Of a stretch of 64,000 bases of DNA, positions 46,853-58,216 are shown in pieces. Position 1 is the stretch's first letter, and each line of letters opens with the position of its first letter. Below the pieces are notes generated by a model. It saw only the letters and a program-made list of their open reading frames with translations, searched no databases and was not told the DNA's origin. Position numbers and translations under genes: made by a program. The stretch comes from Plenodomus lindquistii (taxonomy: Eukaryota > Ascomycota > Dothideomycetes > Pleosporales > Leptosphaeriaceae), in NCBI GenBank assembly GCA_025504975.1, contig JANUWI010000016.1, forward strand, positions 310,001 through 374,000, given 5' to 3'.

Positions 46853-47762
46853 TCACGTAGCAGTCTTCCACCTTTGCTCAAACTCCACCTTCCTCCTCAC
46901 CACCTCCCTCAACCACTTCTCCAAACTCTGACTCTCCACCTGCCCATCAACATCCATCGCTTCATCATCTCCCAACTTAATCCCTCCCTCCTCCTCTTCG
47001 TCGTCCTCCCCACAACACAAGTTCTCCGCCAACTCGCTCGCCTCTGCCCACTCCTCGTAGCTAAACCTGCCCTCGCTCTCACTCAGCAGCATCTCCCTCT
47101 TGCCCGAGTACGCAAAGACGTGTGTGGATCGCAGAGGCTTTGCGCGCAGCAGCTCGTTGGCGGTGGGTTGGATAAGCGGTATCGCGATTTTTGAAGATGG
47201 CGAGGCGGGTATCGCGACGAGGACGGATGTGAGGGTTGTTGAGAGGGGGATTGCGGCGGATAGGAGGGCGAGGAGGGCGGTGTGAAGGAGGTGTGGGAGG
47301 ACTGTTAGACTCTGTGGTTCTGGTTAGCAAGATTGATTGTGTGTGGCAGTGAGGGTGTGTAGTCGTCGCATACAGTATTGACACCTGTTGACGTCTCTTC
47401 TTCTGGTAGACTTCTCATTTGCAGTGTGATTTGTACGAGGGTTCGTGGGATGAGTCTTGTGAGGATGATGCTGTGCAGAGTGTCGTGCAGGAGCGTTTCT
47501 AGGTGGCGCTCTTTTGGGCCTGGTGATGGGCAATTAGTATCGAACATGTAGCTTTGTCTTAATAAGATAAACTAAACGTACTTCCAACACCAGCAGCAGG
47601 CCTGACATACACCTCAATCGCAGCTTCCTCTGGCATCTCATCGCGCCGCTGCACCTCGATGGGTCCATTCACCGCGCCAATAATCGAGTACCCATTGTGC
47701 GTGTATGTCGCCGAGCCATCAGCTTGGTTGAGATGTGTGAGCGTGACTTCTGGGGCAACCAT
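46853..47762 (-). CDS. RRP46: Exosome complex component Rrp46
   Basis: Exons 47762-47582, 47519-47374, 47311-46853; 261 residues, frame exact. MVAPEVTLTHLNQADGSATY and IIGAVNGPIEVQRRDE are the RNase PH-fold start, IEVYVRPAAGVGSPKERHLE is the family core, and LHSIILTRLIPRTLVQITLQ the following helix and strand. Rrp46 is one of six RNase PH-like subunits of the nine-subunit exosome core that processes and degrades RNA in nucleus and cytoplasm; the subunit itself is not catalytic. The C-terminal 80 residues are acidic (CCGEDDEEEEGGIKLGDDEAMDVDG) and end in a helix. It diverges from PEX4 by 279 bases. Confidence 0.9.
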
Positions 47763-48041
47763 TGTTGTTGTAGAATCGAATGCGCGTCGAGATACAAGAT
47801 ACAATTGCGTGAGTGACGAAATCTCCAAAGATTCGCGACAGGGATGTCCAACGTCCAGATGGGGTCCAAGCTCTGTTCACGTTGCGGCTGAAGCTCCAGG
47901 CCGAGGTGCGTCTTGTTATCCATCCGGTTCGGGGGTGTTGACCAGCCTCCGCAACACATTCAGGGACGTCGCATATACACTCTGATTTGCTATTCAGACA
48001 TTCTGGTGAATTTCGTATACTCTGGAGGACGGTTGTAGACA
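47763..48041. promoter_or_regulatory. Shared promoter of RRP46 and PEX4
   Basis: 279 bases between divergent start codons. No TATA box seen. Confidence 0.5.
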
Positions 48042-48634
48042 ATGGCTGGCTCATCGCGCAATGCATCACCTATCAAGCGGCTCATGACGGAGCTGCAAAC
48101 ATATCAATCTGACCCAAATGATGCGCTTCTCGAGTTAGGACCCCAAGACGACGATGTCATGCACTGGAGGGCAGTCATGAAGGGTGTAGTCGGGACAGCG
48201 TATGAAGGTACGTCTATTCACTGCTGTGTATGCGCTCACCGCCTCAGGCAGGCGCATACACCCCCGGACACCCAGCACTCATGTATTCTCCTACTGACAG
48301 TCGCGCAGGTGGTATCTGGCTCCTCGATATCCGCATCCCCAACCAATACCCCCTCACCGCACCCACGATCCGCTTCATCACGCCCATCTGCCACCCCAAT
48401 GTCGACTTCAAGACCGGCGAGATCTGCCTCGATCTATTGAAGACCTCGTGGACACCGGCGTACACGATATCAACGACCATGACGAGCATACATCAGCTTC
48501 TTACCAGCGCGGAGCCGGATAGCCCGCTGAATATCGATGTAGCGCAATTGTTTAGGACGGGGGATGAGGTTGGGGCACAGAGTCTGATCAGGTTTTATAC
48601 AGAGACTGAGCGATATGATTGGAGGAGAAGATGA
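48042..48634 (+). CDS. PEX4: Peroxisomal ubiquitin-conjugating enzyme Pex4
   Basis: Exons 48042-48207 and 48309-48634; 163 residues, frame exact. The E2 fold is shown by IKRLMTELQTYQ (helix 1), GGIWLLDIRIPNQYPLTAPTIRF and the active-site region HPNVDFKTGEICLDLLK with Cys95. The later SPLNIDVAQLF.. LIRFYTETERY matches Pex4 better than general E2s. Pex4 with Pex22 ubiquitinates the cysteine of Pex5 so that the receptor is recycled from the peroxisome membrane. The 101-nt intron splits E55 and G56. Confidence 0.85.
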
Positions 48635-50261
48635 GAGGTGCAGTAGTTTTGGGCTGATGGGAGGGGTCTTTGATGGTGTTTCCATACCTGGGAGGTCTAG
48701 AGCGCTCGGGAGACAACGATGATACTGGCGTTTGGATGCGATACCTACTACAGGAGCGAGCGAATATAGCGAGTGGAACATGTACACTTATCGATATGAT
48801 GCATGAGGTCCATACTGTGGAAAGCAACATATATGCACACCTCATCAAACACCGCGACTGAGCTCGTACGTTGCGCGGTACGGCTGATCTAGCGGAACTT
48901 CTTTGATCGTCCAGCCTCTACAGCGATCGTACTCTGTACGCGACTATAACAGGAGTATGAGCATCTATACGCATTCAACTAGCTCTGGGCATACAAATGA
49001 ATCTTACCAAGATGTGTTATCATCATCAGACACAGCACCTCCCCTCCCCAACCCCCCAGCCCCACCACCGCAATCCCCCGCCACGATCCCCAGACCCCCA
49101 AACTAACCCACAAGATCGCAAAAAAAAAAGATTTCCAAGCAAGACCGCTCATCTCAACACCAACACGTTTCAACCCCCCGGGAACCCCGAGATCGACACT
49201 CCAATTCTCCACATCCACTGTAAATCTTGCCTGTTTCGAGTGATCTACAAAGCCCTCTTTCTATCTTTGGCAAGCCTACGCGACTACAAGGGCCAGTCTA
49301 TTTTGACTTCGATATTCGTCTGAACAAATGGAACTTGCGCTAGGTATTATATAATGTAGCTGTTGGGTGCTGCGGCATGTGCCGCTGAGTAAGGGATGGG
49401 AGGGTGTTGTTACCCCTGAATGCTAGCGAAGGGCGGAAATAGTAAACAGTGATCCTTGGGATGCTTTGATGCGGAACTTCAAGCCTCAGGCAAATACAAG
49501 CCTACGACCATCTAGACTTCAGCCCTGCGAGTTTGAGACGTCGCAATAGTTGAAACGAGACAAGTCTAGAGTCAAGCTGTGTGGTGCACCATGGCGTGCG
49601 CTTGGGTTGGATAGTGTACATCGAACCACGTTTCCAATTGAATTGGGATTGCTCCGCGTATTAAGACGACCCCAGAAACAGTATCTCGTTCAATTATGCA
49701 TCTAAATGTAGCGAACAATGTAAGAGTCTACTCCAACTTTACGAGAGCCAAGGACATCGGCCGTAGTAACGGTCGAGGCCACCAAACACCTACCTACACG
49801 AAGCGTAGCGAGAGTCGGCATGATCAATGTACCCAAGCGCAATCAATCAATCAATCCCTCGTAACTCTCCCATCGATCGATCCCACGAGAAAATCTCGGA
49901 TGAACCCTCGGATAGAGACCCAGAAGCAGCGGAGAAGGCGTCACGCCAAACCCGAATTCGTGTTGTGAGGCTTATATCGTGGCTCGCGTGTGTCCCACTT
50001 GTTCAGCTACTGTGGGGTGCGAGGCGTACAGCCACCACACGCGTCTCAGTCCATATGTTGCACTCGCGCGAAGTTTCACCGCAGGTTTTACACGACAAGG
50101 CAGTCGTTCGATCGAGACTTTGCCAAGGAGATGTGCATGCGAGCTGCAATGGTTTGCGTCTGGCGGCTTGAAAGTATCGTGATCTTTTTCACTGCGGGGA
50201 TGTCGCCAGATTGTGGCATGGTTGTTTGCGCGTTTTCGTGTGGTGATGGCGCTGGGCTGGC
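48635..50261. other. Intergenic, nothing recognised
   Basis: About 1.6 kb. Contains a C-rich stretch near 49030-49100, an A-run at 49120-49129 and an (AATC)n repeat at 49841-49855. No supported gene. Confidence 0.45.
49841..49855. repeat. (AATC)n microsatellite
   Basis: AATCAATCAATCAAT, intergenic. Confidence 0.6.
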
Positions 50262-50855
50262 TCACCCTGCAGATACGGTCCATTGCGTGCGCTTCCATCC
50301 TTGGGAGGACACGGTGGTAGAGCCCGCGAGTACAGTGTCGGCACCTAGTTCACTGTTGGCTGATGGACGCCGTGTGTAGGACCTCGTTGAAATCTCTTGA
50401 AATTCTTCTGTGGAGGGCTCCTGCGAACTACTTCTGATTGTTGGAAGCGGAAGCGGATAGTAAGGCGCGTCGTATGGACCCGGTAGAGGTGTTGGTGGGG
50501 CAATCCAGGGATGTATTGGTACCAGATGGGGTTGCAGAGTCTCTTCTTGTAACGACTGAAGGTACGAATTGGGATCCAAATTTGGGCTCGACTGAGGAGA
50601 TTTTGAATCTCTTTTGATGTCCACTCCGGAGTCTTCTTTTCTTAGAGCGGGTTTCTCGGGATTGAGGATCTTGTCGAGACTGAGTCTTGGACCTGCCATC
50701 CTTCTCTTTCTGTTTCTTAGAATGACCACAACTGAGCGGGCAGCGGTTGCGAGGAATGCTGCTACAAGTGCAAGTTCGATCAAGCGAGCGGGAGTGATGG
50801 GTATGGGGCCGCTTTCTATGCAGAACCGACGTGTTGATCCAGAGTGTGGAGACAT
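50262..50855 (-). CDS. Single-pass membrane protein, function unknown
   Basis: Minus strand, 197 residues from the ATG at 50855. Near the N-terminus one hydrophobic helix (ARLIELALVAAFLATAARSVVVIL) is followed at once by RNRKRRM, the positive-inside pattern for a cytosolic C-terminus. The tail is disordered, with Ser/Pro-rich and charged segments (RKEDSGVDIKRDSKSPQSS, PYYPLPLPTIRSSSQEPS). The frame continues upstream to an acceptor-like CTACTAG near 50940 and reads PTSYQPPQVESTVILPRA, so an upstream exon with an outer Ser/Thr/Pro region may exist; no upstream ATG fits cleanly. I do not recognise a family. Confidence 0.5.
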   Translation of the reverse strand: MSPHSGSTRRFCIESGPIPITPARLIELALVAAFLATAARSVVVILRNRKRRMAGPRLSLDKILNPEKPALRKEDSGVDIKRDSKSPQSSPNLDPNSYLQSLQEETLQPHLVPIHPWIAPPTPLPGPYDAPYYPLPLPTIRSSSQEPSTEEFQEISTRSYTRRPSANSELGADTVLAGSTTVSSQGWKRTQWTVSAG

Positions 50856-53800
50856 GTGAATCAAGGCAGAGGTAGTGGCTCTAGGCAAAATTACGGTTGA
50901 CTCCACTTGGGGCGGCTGGTATGATGTAGGTGTAGTATACTAGTAGCCAGTCAGTAAGGAGTGGGCCCACCACCTTTCATACAAACCCACTGTGCACAGA
51001 AGGTCTATTAGTATGAGCTCTCGGATGATATTTTTTCAATGCTTGCACTTTGCTCGCGGATGAAAACCAGGGTATAAATAAGATTCTGCGGGTCGGATAT
51101 GAGAGCTACCACTGATTCAAGACTGCCAGAACGAGCTCATGGTGCGCCATCCTTGCTACGTATACCTTTCAGGCACAGCAGAAAGCGCCAGGCGTTCATT
51201 GTCGATTCCAACTCTCCAACAGAGTGGAATACTGGAGCAATGCAGCTAGCAGGCTCTCTCGTTTGGTAAATGAGTGGGCAGAATGAAGCGTGAGCGCATG
51301 ATCGACAGGCAAATGTTCGTAATGTTCAGCTGTGAACATGCGCGCCTGTGGAGGGTTTGCAGTACAAGGCTGCTGAGGTAGGCTGTTTTCGGTCGCAGTT
51401 TCAGCAGACTGACCAGTGCCTTCAAGTCTTGGTCATGCGAATGCGGAGCGTCTTCAGCTGAGGTCCACAGTGATGGCGTTGCAAGTGGCGTTCGCAGGAA
51501 GGCCGCACAGACCCTCTCGCACGCCTGCGCAGGGAAGACCCGAGGCACATCCCTGCGCGGTCGGGGATGATATTTCAACGGCGAGCTGGCATTGCGTCTC
51601 CAGCCAACATTGGGCTCGGAAGTCGAGCCCGCCACTGGCAATGTTACATGATGCAGAGTCAGGGCATCGGGAGGCTAACGGGCGCATGATCAAGATCGGT
51701 GGACTTGCTCAGCTCCAGTGCGAACGCCAACCGAAGTCCAAGCACCACAGACAGCAAAAGGTACATATCAAGCAACGCAAGCCTCTCTACTCTGTACAGG
51801 TAGCCATGGAAGGAAAATGCCAAGACAATTGTCTCAAATGTCTCCGATCGAGATCTAGAACCAACATGCATGAAGCAGTCCCACTGGGGTGAATTGGCGC
51901 CGCTACGTGTAAGTGGCGTCCACATTGGAAGAGGCTGGCTGCTGTCAAGCGAGTTGGAGTTTCAGGACTTTCTATCTTTGATCATCATCTCAAAATCGCA
52001 CTTCTTCGTGTACCTATTGGTGGATGTCACTACCGGAGATCAATGTTCCTATTCTAGACAGCGACCCGCTCACCCATCGCAAGGTTTGACTTGTTCAAGT
52101 GACCCTTACATTCAACACTTCGAAACCTGCTATATCTCGCAACATGGTCGATATCTGGTTCGCGCGTAGCGAGCGGGCGTCGACTTGCACCGGTGTATCC
52201 TGACCTACAGCCGCGCACAAGCTTGGCCTTCCGCGGCAGCCGTATACGATATCTACACACTGTACGAAAGTACGAGTAGTCTGGCAGGTGGAAACTACTC
52301 ATCACTACACTTCACCAGGATCCAACCTCCCGTCTAGCGTTGCATCTTTCTTCCTTTGAGCCGAGCAACCCGGTGATTGACTCCCCGTTGAGATTCGTCG
52401 TTGATAGGATTTGAGTCAAGCCCACAATTAGCCGATTGAGAAACCAATTTCTCACGACAACGAATGCTGGTACAAGTTGGGTCCATATTCTAGATCCAGA
52501 TCAGGGTCTCCCCGCATGTAACTATCGCGACCCACGGACACGCCGTTGTAAGGCTGAAGAGATGCAAATCCAGGCCCCTAACTAATCGGACGGACTTGCG
52601 GCTGAAGTGAGGAACAAGACCTCACTGGTGTACTTGCATATGAGACGGCGATACCTCAGGAGAATTACAACCACTGTTTCGTACGCAACGGAAGCAATCT
52701 TTCCGTGGACTACAAGGCTCACCAGGTTGTATCACGGCGACGCCGTTGCCACGTGGCGCACAATTCGCCTCTTACACCGCAACGTCCGTGTCGGGAAAGT
52801 CTTCGTCTTCTGTTCGAAACAAGCTTGACGTATGTCACTGTCTGTCAATGCGACTCAAGTAGCTTCCGCTTCCCTGGCCTTTATTACCTTGCGTTAGTCA
52901 ACAGATGCAAGGCTAACGGGACTTCGTCATACTCCACACAGCCACACTGTGGCGTTATTAGTGCATTCTCTATGCCCATTGTCAATACTAACAATGACAA
53001 CCATGTATACTAAGATTGATTGGCTTTTCTTACATCAAATTCCCAATTATTGATGTGATACGTTATACGATGCCTTGTGAAGTCGCTGGGGCTTCCGATG
53101 CGAATCCGCTCCACGTCCTGCACAACACACTGTCATATAGCGTTAGCAAAAACCTCGTAAATGGACAAGAATAGGAGATTCTCTCATCGTGAGAACCTCT
53201 GTCGCTTTTCGAAGCCTAACTGTGTATATCAATCAAGCCAAGCCGAGAAGATGTTTCGAATATTGATGTCTTGGTTACTTACATTTGTCTGCACACGTGG
53301 GATCTGCTTGCCAGATCCTGCAAGAACTTCATGTTCAATTAGTAGCTAGAATAATGTTTTGGACGCCAACGCGTCACGTTCAATGTGTATCACTGTATGC
53401 ATCGCTGTGCAAAAGTCGTAAGATATAAATAATAATTGGAATTTAAGTCTAAGGAGCATGCAATTCTTGATACAAATGTGGTAACTCCCAACATGGTTTG
53501 CCTTTGGCTCGAAACTGTTCGGCGCCAAATTATGTCCCCCGCTCCTGATTTAGGTGTGCTCACGCACATGTAGGTCCATTTCAGAGAGCCAGCACGACAA
53601 CTCGCCACTACTCTTCTTCTTCGGGGAGACAAACTCGATTTCACAGATGACAAAACCGATGCCAAATCTTTACAGACCAGATACATGTGCGGCCGTTCAC
53701 ATGATGAGGACAGTTATCCGAGGAAGCGTGGCCGGGATGACTATCACAGGCTTCAGACGAAGGTGAGAAGCATAGGCTATTGTACGGTGGGCGCGAATGT

Positions 53801-55098
53801 TGTCGATCCGAGAGATATAGATGAGCCTCAACTCATATTGCCAGTTGACCATAGCGGAGGGGCTGTCAGGGGCATTCGCGTTAAGAAAGTGTAATAGCGT
53901 AGGCCTGCAAAAGTTTGAACGTCCGAATATTCTTCCACCTCAGTGAGGAGGGCAATTCATCAGTTCTCGCACCAATCGGTTACATTGACGTCGTCAAATA
54001 TCCACCATTTTTCCGCTCTGTCGCTCGAACCAGACGAATTGCGAGGGATTGTGTAGGAGGTCCTGCTCAAGAGTGAGTTCGCCATTGTTTCTCCAACTCC
54101 CTTGGTCCTTGAACGACGCTAGTTCTTGGCTACCCTAGCAGTAGAAAAGTATTGCTCGAGACGGAGCACTAGGACTATGTACAGGTTTGACAAGCGACAG
54201 AACGGCTTGGGACTTGAAGATCGAGTCAGACTGTCATTGCACGATTACTGTCGGCCTACAATGGACTGCAATACTGCTTTCGTTGCAGTCCTGACATTGT
54301 GTGGCCTCCGTAAAGCGAGATGGGATCTCCCTGCGCACTTGAGATGCTACAGGAGCGATCATGACGCCGCTTTCTCTCCGCCTTACAATGCTCTACCGAT
54401 GAAACTTCATGTCGTTCTGTTTAATCATCTAACAGGCTCCGTGTTGGCGAGGTCAGGCTGCTTTTAGTCCCCACCGAGGTCATTCCCAAATCATCGCAGC
54501 AAGTAATAAGCTGCAGTTGGATCATCTCTTTGGTGCAAAATCGTTTTCGAGTAGCCGTGAATTGGTGTTGCAGCGCTGAACTCGCATGGCCAGCTGATGT
54601 AGATGCCTTTAGGCGCGCCACCTAGAGGACCGGAACCTAGAAATTGAGCCAGGTACTGAGAGAGCAATTGAAAGTTCCTAAAAGCTGTGCGTGGGCATCA
54701 TCTGGGGTGAGTCGTGACGCTGAAATCGGTTACCGGTTGATGTCTACCGTCGAGAACGCGAACGCGACACAATGGTCCGTGTGTCCAGCATCCGGCGCAG
54801 TCCGAGTTTCCAGCACAATCGCCCAAGGCATAGATGTAATGCAATCCTATCTGCGAATGCAAGCTGTGTACGAGGTCCTCGAAACTTGTCTATGCAAAAA
54901 GAGTAACAAAGCGCAATCTGGCTCGTGCACGGAGCGACCAACCAGCAGCTGCCATCACTGCCGGAACTTGCCGCCCGCGGCTCGCGTTCGCTTTCACTTT
55001 GATCCACCAGCAACGGACACTCCATGTCCCAGTCTGTTTGATTAGTAAAGGTACACTCCCATAGGCTCATTATCTGCCTGGTGTTGCTTTTCGTCTCT
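50856..55098. other. Gene-poor stretch of 4.2 kb
   Basis: No gene I can support. Open frames are short and lack family motifs. One stretch (53569-53895, plus) reads as plausible protein without a start and may be a coding relic. No inverted-repeat ends, transposase motif or clear LTR seen. Base composition is mixed, more AT-rich from about 52950 to 53500. Confidence 0.45.
53569..53895 (+). pseudogene. Possible coding relic or unrecognised exon
   Basis: Directly after an AG at 53567-53568 the plus strand is open for 108 codons to a TAA, reading VHFREPARQLATTLLLRGDK, then a charged region with DDKTDAKSLQTRY and PRKRGRDDYHRLQTK. Texture looks like coding DNA (acidic and basic clusters, few rare residues), but there is no upstream exon or start I can place and no family match. 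It could be the last exon of a decayed gene or chance. Confidence 0.25.
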
Positions 55099-56747
55099 AT
55101 GCCACGTCTTGGTCATAAAAAGTATGCCCTCTGCTCTACTGCGTAGCCACTGTGGCGGTTGACTAATGGGTTATCACATTTCAGGTCCAGACTTGGATGC
55201 AGGCAATGTAAAGCGCGGCATGTAAAGGTGTGCCATCAATTCCTTTTCCACTAGGATTACAGAGCCTGAAACGATGAAGAAGTCTTGCTGACTCTGACCA
55301 GTGTGACGAGCTTAAGCCATGCTCGAACTGTTCACGGCATGGCGTTACATGCAGTCTGACGGACCCCGAGTCCCAGTCCATAACTGGTACTTTGTCGGGA
55401 GGCAATCCCACACAACGTTCAAAACAAGCTGTAAAGAAAGAACACGTGACAGTGCGTGAGAAGCTTCGCCACAATATCCGTTTACTGACTGTGTGTCAGA
55501 AGAAAACCTCAGCCGCTGCATCGTCGTCATCTCCTTCCTTACATATTGACTATGTTCTGAATCCGCCCACGACTTCTTCTAGGGAAGGCACTACTGCCCC
55601 AGCAATTTCGGAAGGGAACTCACCCGCCTCCCAGCCTGATCAATTTCCCTTCTTGTCGAAGTTTCTTCACAGTCCCAAGGCGACACAGTCCGACATTTGG
55701 ATTCTGGATTTGGAGCTCATGCACCATTGGTCGGTCGAGGCGTATGAATCTCTGTCACTACGGGCGGACATGCGTCACGCATGGAGGGTTGAGACTCCGA
55801 AGCAGGCCATCACGCATACATTTCTCATGCATGAGATCCTAGCTTTCTCCGCTCTTCACAAGGTCTACCTGGACTACACTCAGAAACCTTACTATTATGC
55901 GTGTGGAATACACCATCAGGACATGGCAATCCGGGGAGTCCGCAAAAAGTTACTAAATGTGAAGCCAGACGAGGCTGCTGCTGTCATGGCAACGTCAACA
56001 TTACTAACATTGACTGCTTTCGCCTCTACGGGGTTCGAAGCTGCGTGCTCTGTCTCTGACAGCTCGAACACCGCGGTGCTTGATCTTACGAGTATCTTCC
56101 ATCTGATGCAGGGCATGGGTAATGTGCTTACTCTTGCACATCAGTTCGTGGTCGACTCGTTCCTGGCGCCAATGATTCAGGATCCGCAGGTGGTAATACC
56201 TCCCCAACCGCTGTTGGGAGAAATAGGGGAACAGCTTCCTGCTTTAAGCTCGTTCGTACAAGACAAGCGTGATCTTGACGATGTCGAAAAACTAGTATTG
56301 CTTGAAGCAATTACCAGCCTGACATTTGCAATCGCTGAGGCTTCTCCTCCTAGAGTTGACAATCGAGAGCTTCGATTCTTATTCACGTGGGCCCTCCGCC
56401 TCAAGCCCATATTCCTGGAATACATGCAACAACAACGACAGGGGGCACTAGTAGTGTTAAGCTACTATGCCATCATGTTTTTTGCTGCGGAACCAGGGAA
56501 CTGGTACTTACGAGGATGGGGTGCCCGCCTTATGTCCAACTGCTGCAATGGCGTGGATGAGACCTGGGCTCCTGCGATGCAATGGCCCATTTCGTTCCTC
56601 AGGCGAACGGCGTCACAAGAACCTTTGTGTCAACAGACACCGCGAATGCCAAATGCGAACAACGACCGATCAATCGCATATCGCACCTATTCGAGAGACG
56701 CCACAGGCGATGATTCATCAAGCACAACCGCTCCTGATACTCTCTGA
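55099..56747 (+). CDS. Zn2Cys6 transcription factor
   Basis: Exons 55099-55121, 55185-55227, 55302-56747; 503 residues, frame exact. Two very short exons supply MPRLGHKKSRLG and the first half of the zinc cluster; joined, the motif reads GCRQCKARHVKCDELKPC then SNCSRHGVTCSL, with spacing C-x2-C-x6-C-x5-C-x2-C-x6-C. The rest is a helical regulatory region (IWILDLELMHHWSVEAYESL, HEILAFSALHKVYLDYTQ, AAVMATSTLLTLTAFAS). The architecture resembles Upc2-like and other C6 factors whose cluster lies at the extreme N-terminus. Targets are unknown. The gene stands alone beside the gene-poor stretch. Confidence 0.87.
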
Positions 56748-58216
56748 TATATTAGAGCAACGTTTGATCACGAAATTACGATACGAGTCATGGCAAGACT
56801 CCCCATTTATCTACTCAAATGGAAGAGCAGGCTGGGCAGCTAGCTTATACGCAATGGGCAATGATCAAAGCACCTCACTATGTCAGAGCTGCGCAATGGC
56901 ATTGCTTCGTACGAATCGTATAGTCTAGATATATGGGATGTTTATGGGAATTGCATTCCCTGGGGGCTCAGGCAAGGTACCCGCACTCACAGCGGCTGCA
57001 CGCGCTCTGAATAGTACCTCGAGGATCATCGTAGCCATTATTGCGGCATGACTACGTAATAGCAGATCACCTACCATTCCAACTTCAGTGAATCAGCCTT
57101 GCGAGTGATGCTCGCGAGGTGACGTCCAATGGGGCTTCTGAGATAACATTGCTAGCAGTACTTCGCCAATATCACTGCTATATCTCAGCAATCTGTCTTG
57201 ACAACTCTACTCAGCTACACCTTCCTTATCCGTACTTGTCCCACGTGCGATCACGATCATCTTCTACGAAAAAGCCCATTGCCGCAAACGCCGCTTCAAT
57301 CGAATCTCGGACCCCAAAGCCGTCGACCACACAAACACGCCCATGCCAATGCGCCCGTCAGCTTACCGCATCCAACACACAAACGCCCAGCGGAGTCCAG
57401 ATTCTACGCCCAATTGGCAATGGCTGACTCGAGCGAATGCAGCACTTAGCGTGGAGTTACCTACATCTAACCCTGGTCACCGTGCCGCGGGCCTGCATAT
57501 ATGCCTGCACCCACACGACTTGACATATTTTACCCAACCGCCGAAATACTTTACGAGTGCATTGCCATGTCATTTAGATCGCATTCTGGATGCCGGACCG
57601 ATAAGGCTGAGCCACACATCGGCCTGTCGTAGCCGGCTGTAGGTACTGCATATGCGGAGGTCACTTGCGGCATTTACTCGCATGTATATACTATTGAGCG
57701 GGTCTGGCTTGTGACTGCGGAGGTTGTGGCTCGTCTTGCACAGGATCTACCGGTACTTTATGCGAACAGCTGGTCGGTGTCGGTGGTCTGACAGGCTGTG
57801 CGACCACACTAGGCAGATCAGTCTCTAGAATAGGCCTTTGGTGTGGAGTACATGAGGGGCGGTCAGAGTGGCTGCAGATGTTATGTTTGCTTGTTTTTTG
57901 TGAAAATATCAGAACATGCGTGAGCAGGCTAGACTGAGGTACGTGCGAGAAGTGATCGTGTGACATAACCTTGAGGAGATGGTTCGGTGCATTGAGGTTG
58001 TGCTCGTGAAGTAGTACACATTACAAAAATAGCGAGTGTGCCAGTGGGCATCGATAGTTTCTTCATCGTCGACAATTTCGGAAAGCTTCGAGGTGAAGCA
58101 AAGTTGCGCACCTTTCCCCAGTCGTGCGGTAAGACAGAAAATACAGTAAATGTAATCAAGCGAGAAGCGTAATTGCCCTCGTCAACGAAAAGGAACCACG
58201 TGTTTAATGAAGCGCA
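56748..58216. other. Intergenic; one weak secreted-protein candidate
   Basis: About 1.5 kb between the transcription factor and the aspartic-protease homologue. Only the minus-strand candidate at 57691-58066, listed separately, looks at all gene-like. Confidence 0.4.
57691..58066 (-). CDS. Candidate small secreted protein (weak)
   Basis: An ATG at 58066 opens MKKLSMPTGTLAIFVMCTTS and then RAQPQC, which looks like a signal peptide with a cleavage site near Ala. A consensus-like intron would follow (donor CAAG|GTTATG, acceptor CTGCAG near 57870). Downstream, a different frame gives a Pro/Gln-rich tail ending SQARPAQ. I could not join the two in frame with that donor, so the structure is unresolved. 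Possibly a small secreted protein, possibly nothing. Confidence 0.2.

Noticed and set aside
50856..55098. Transposon remnant filling the gene-poor stretch
   Set aside because: No transposase motif, terminal repeats or target-site duplications could be seen by eye.
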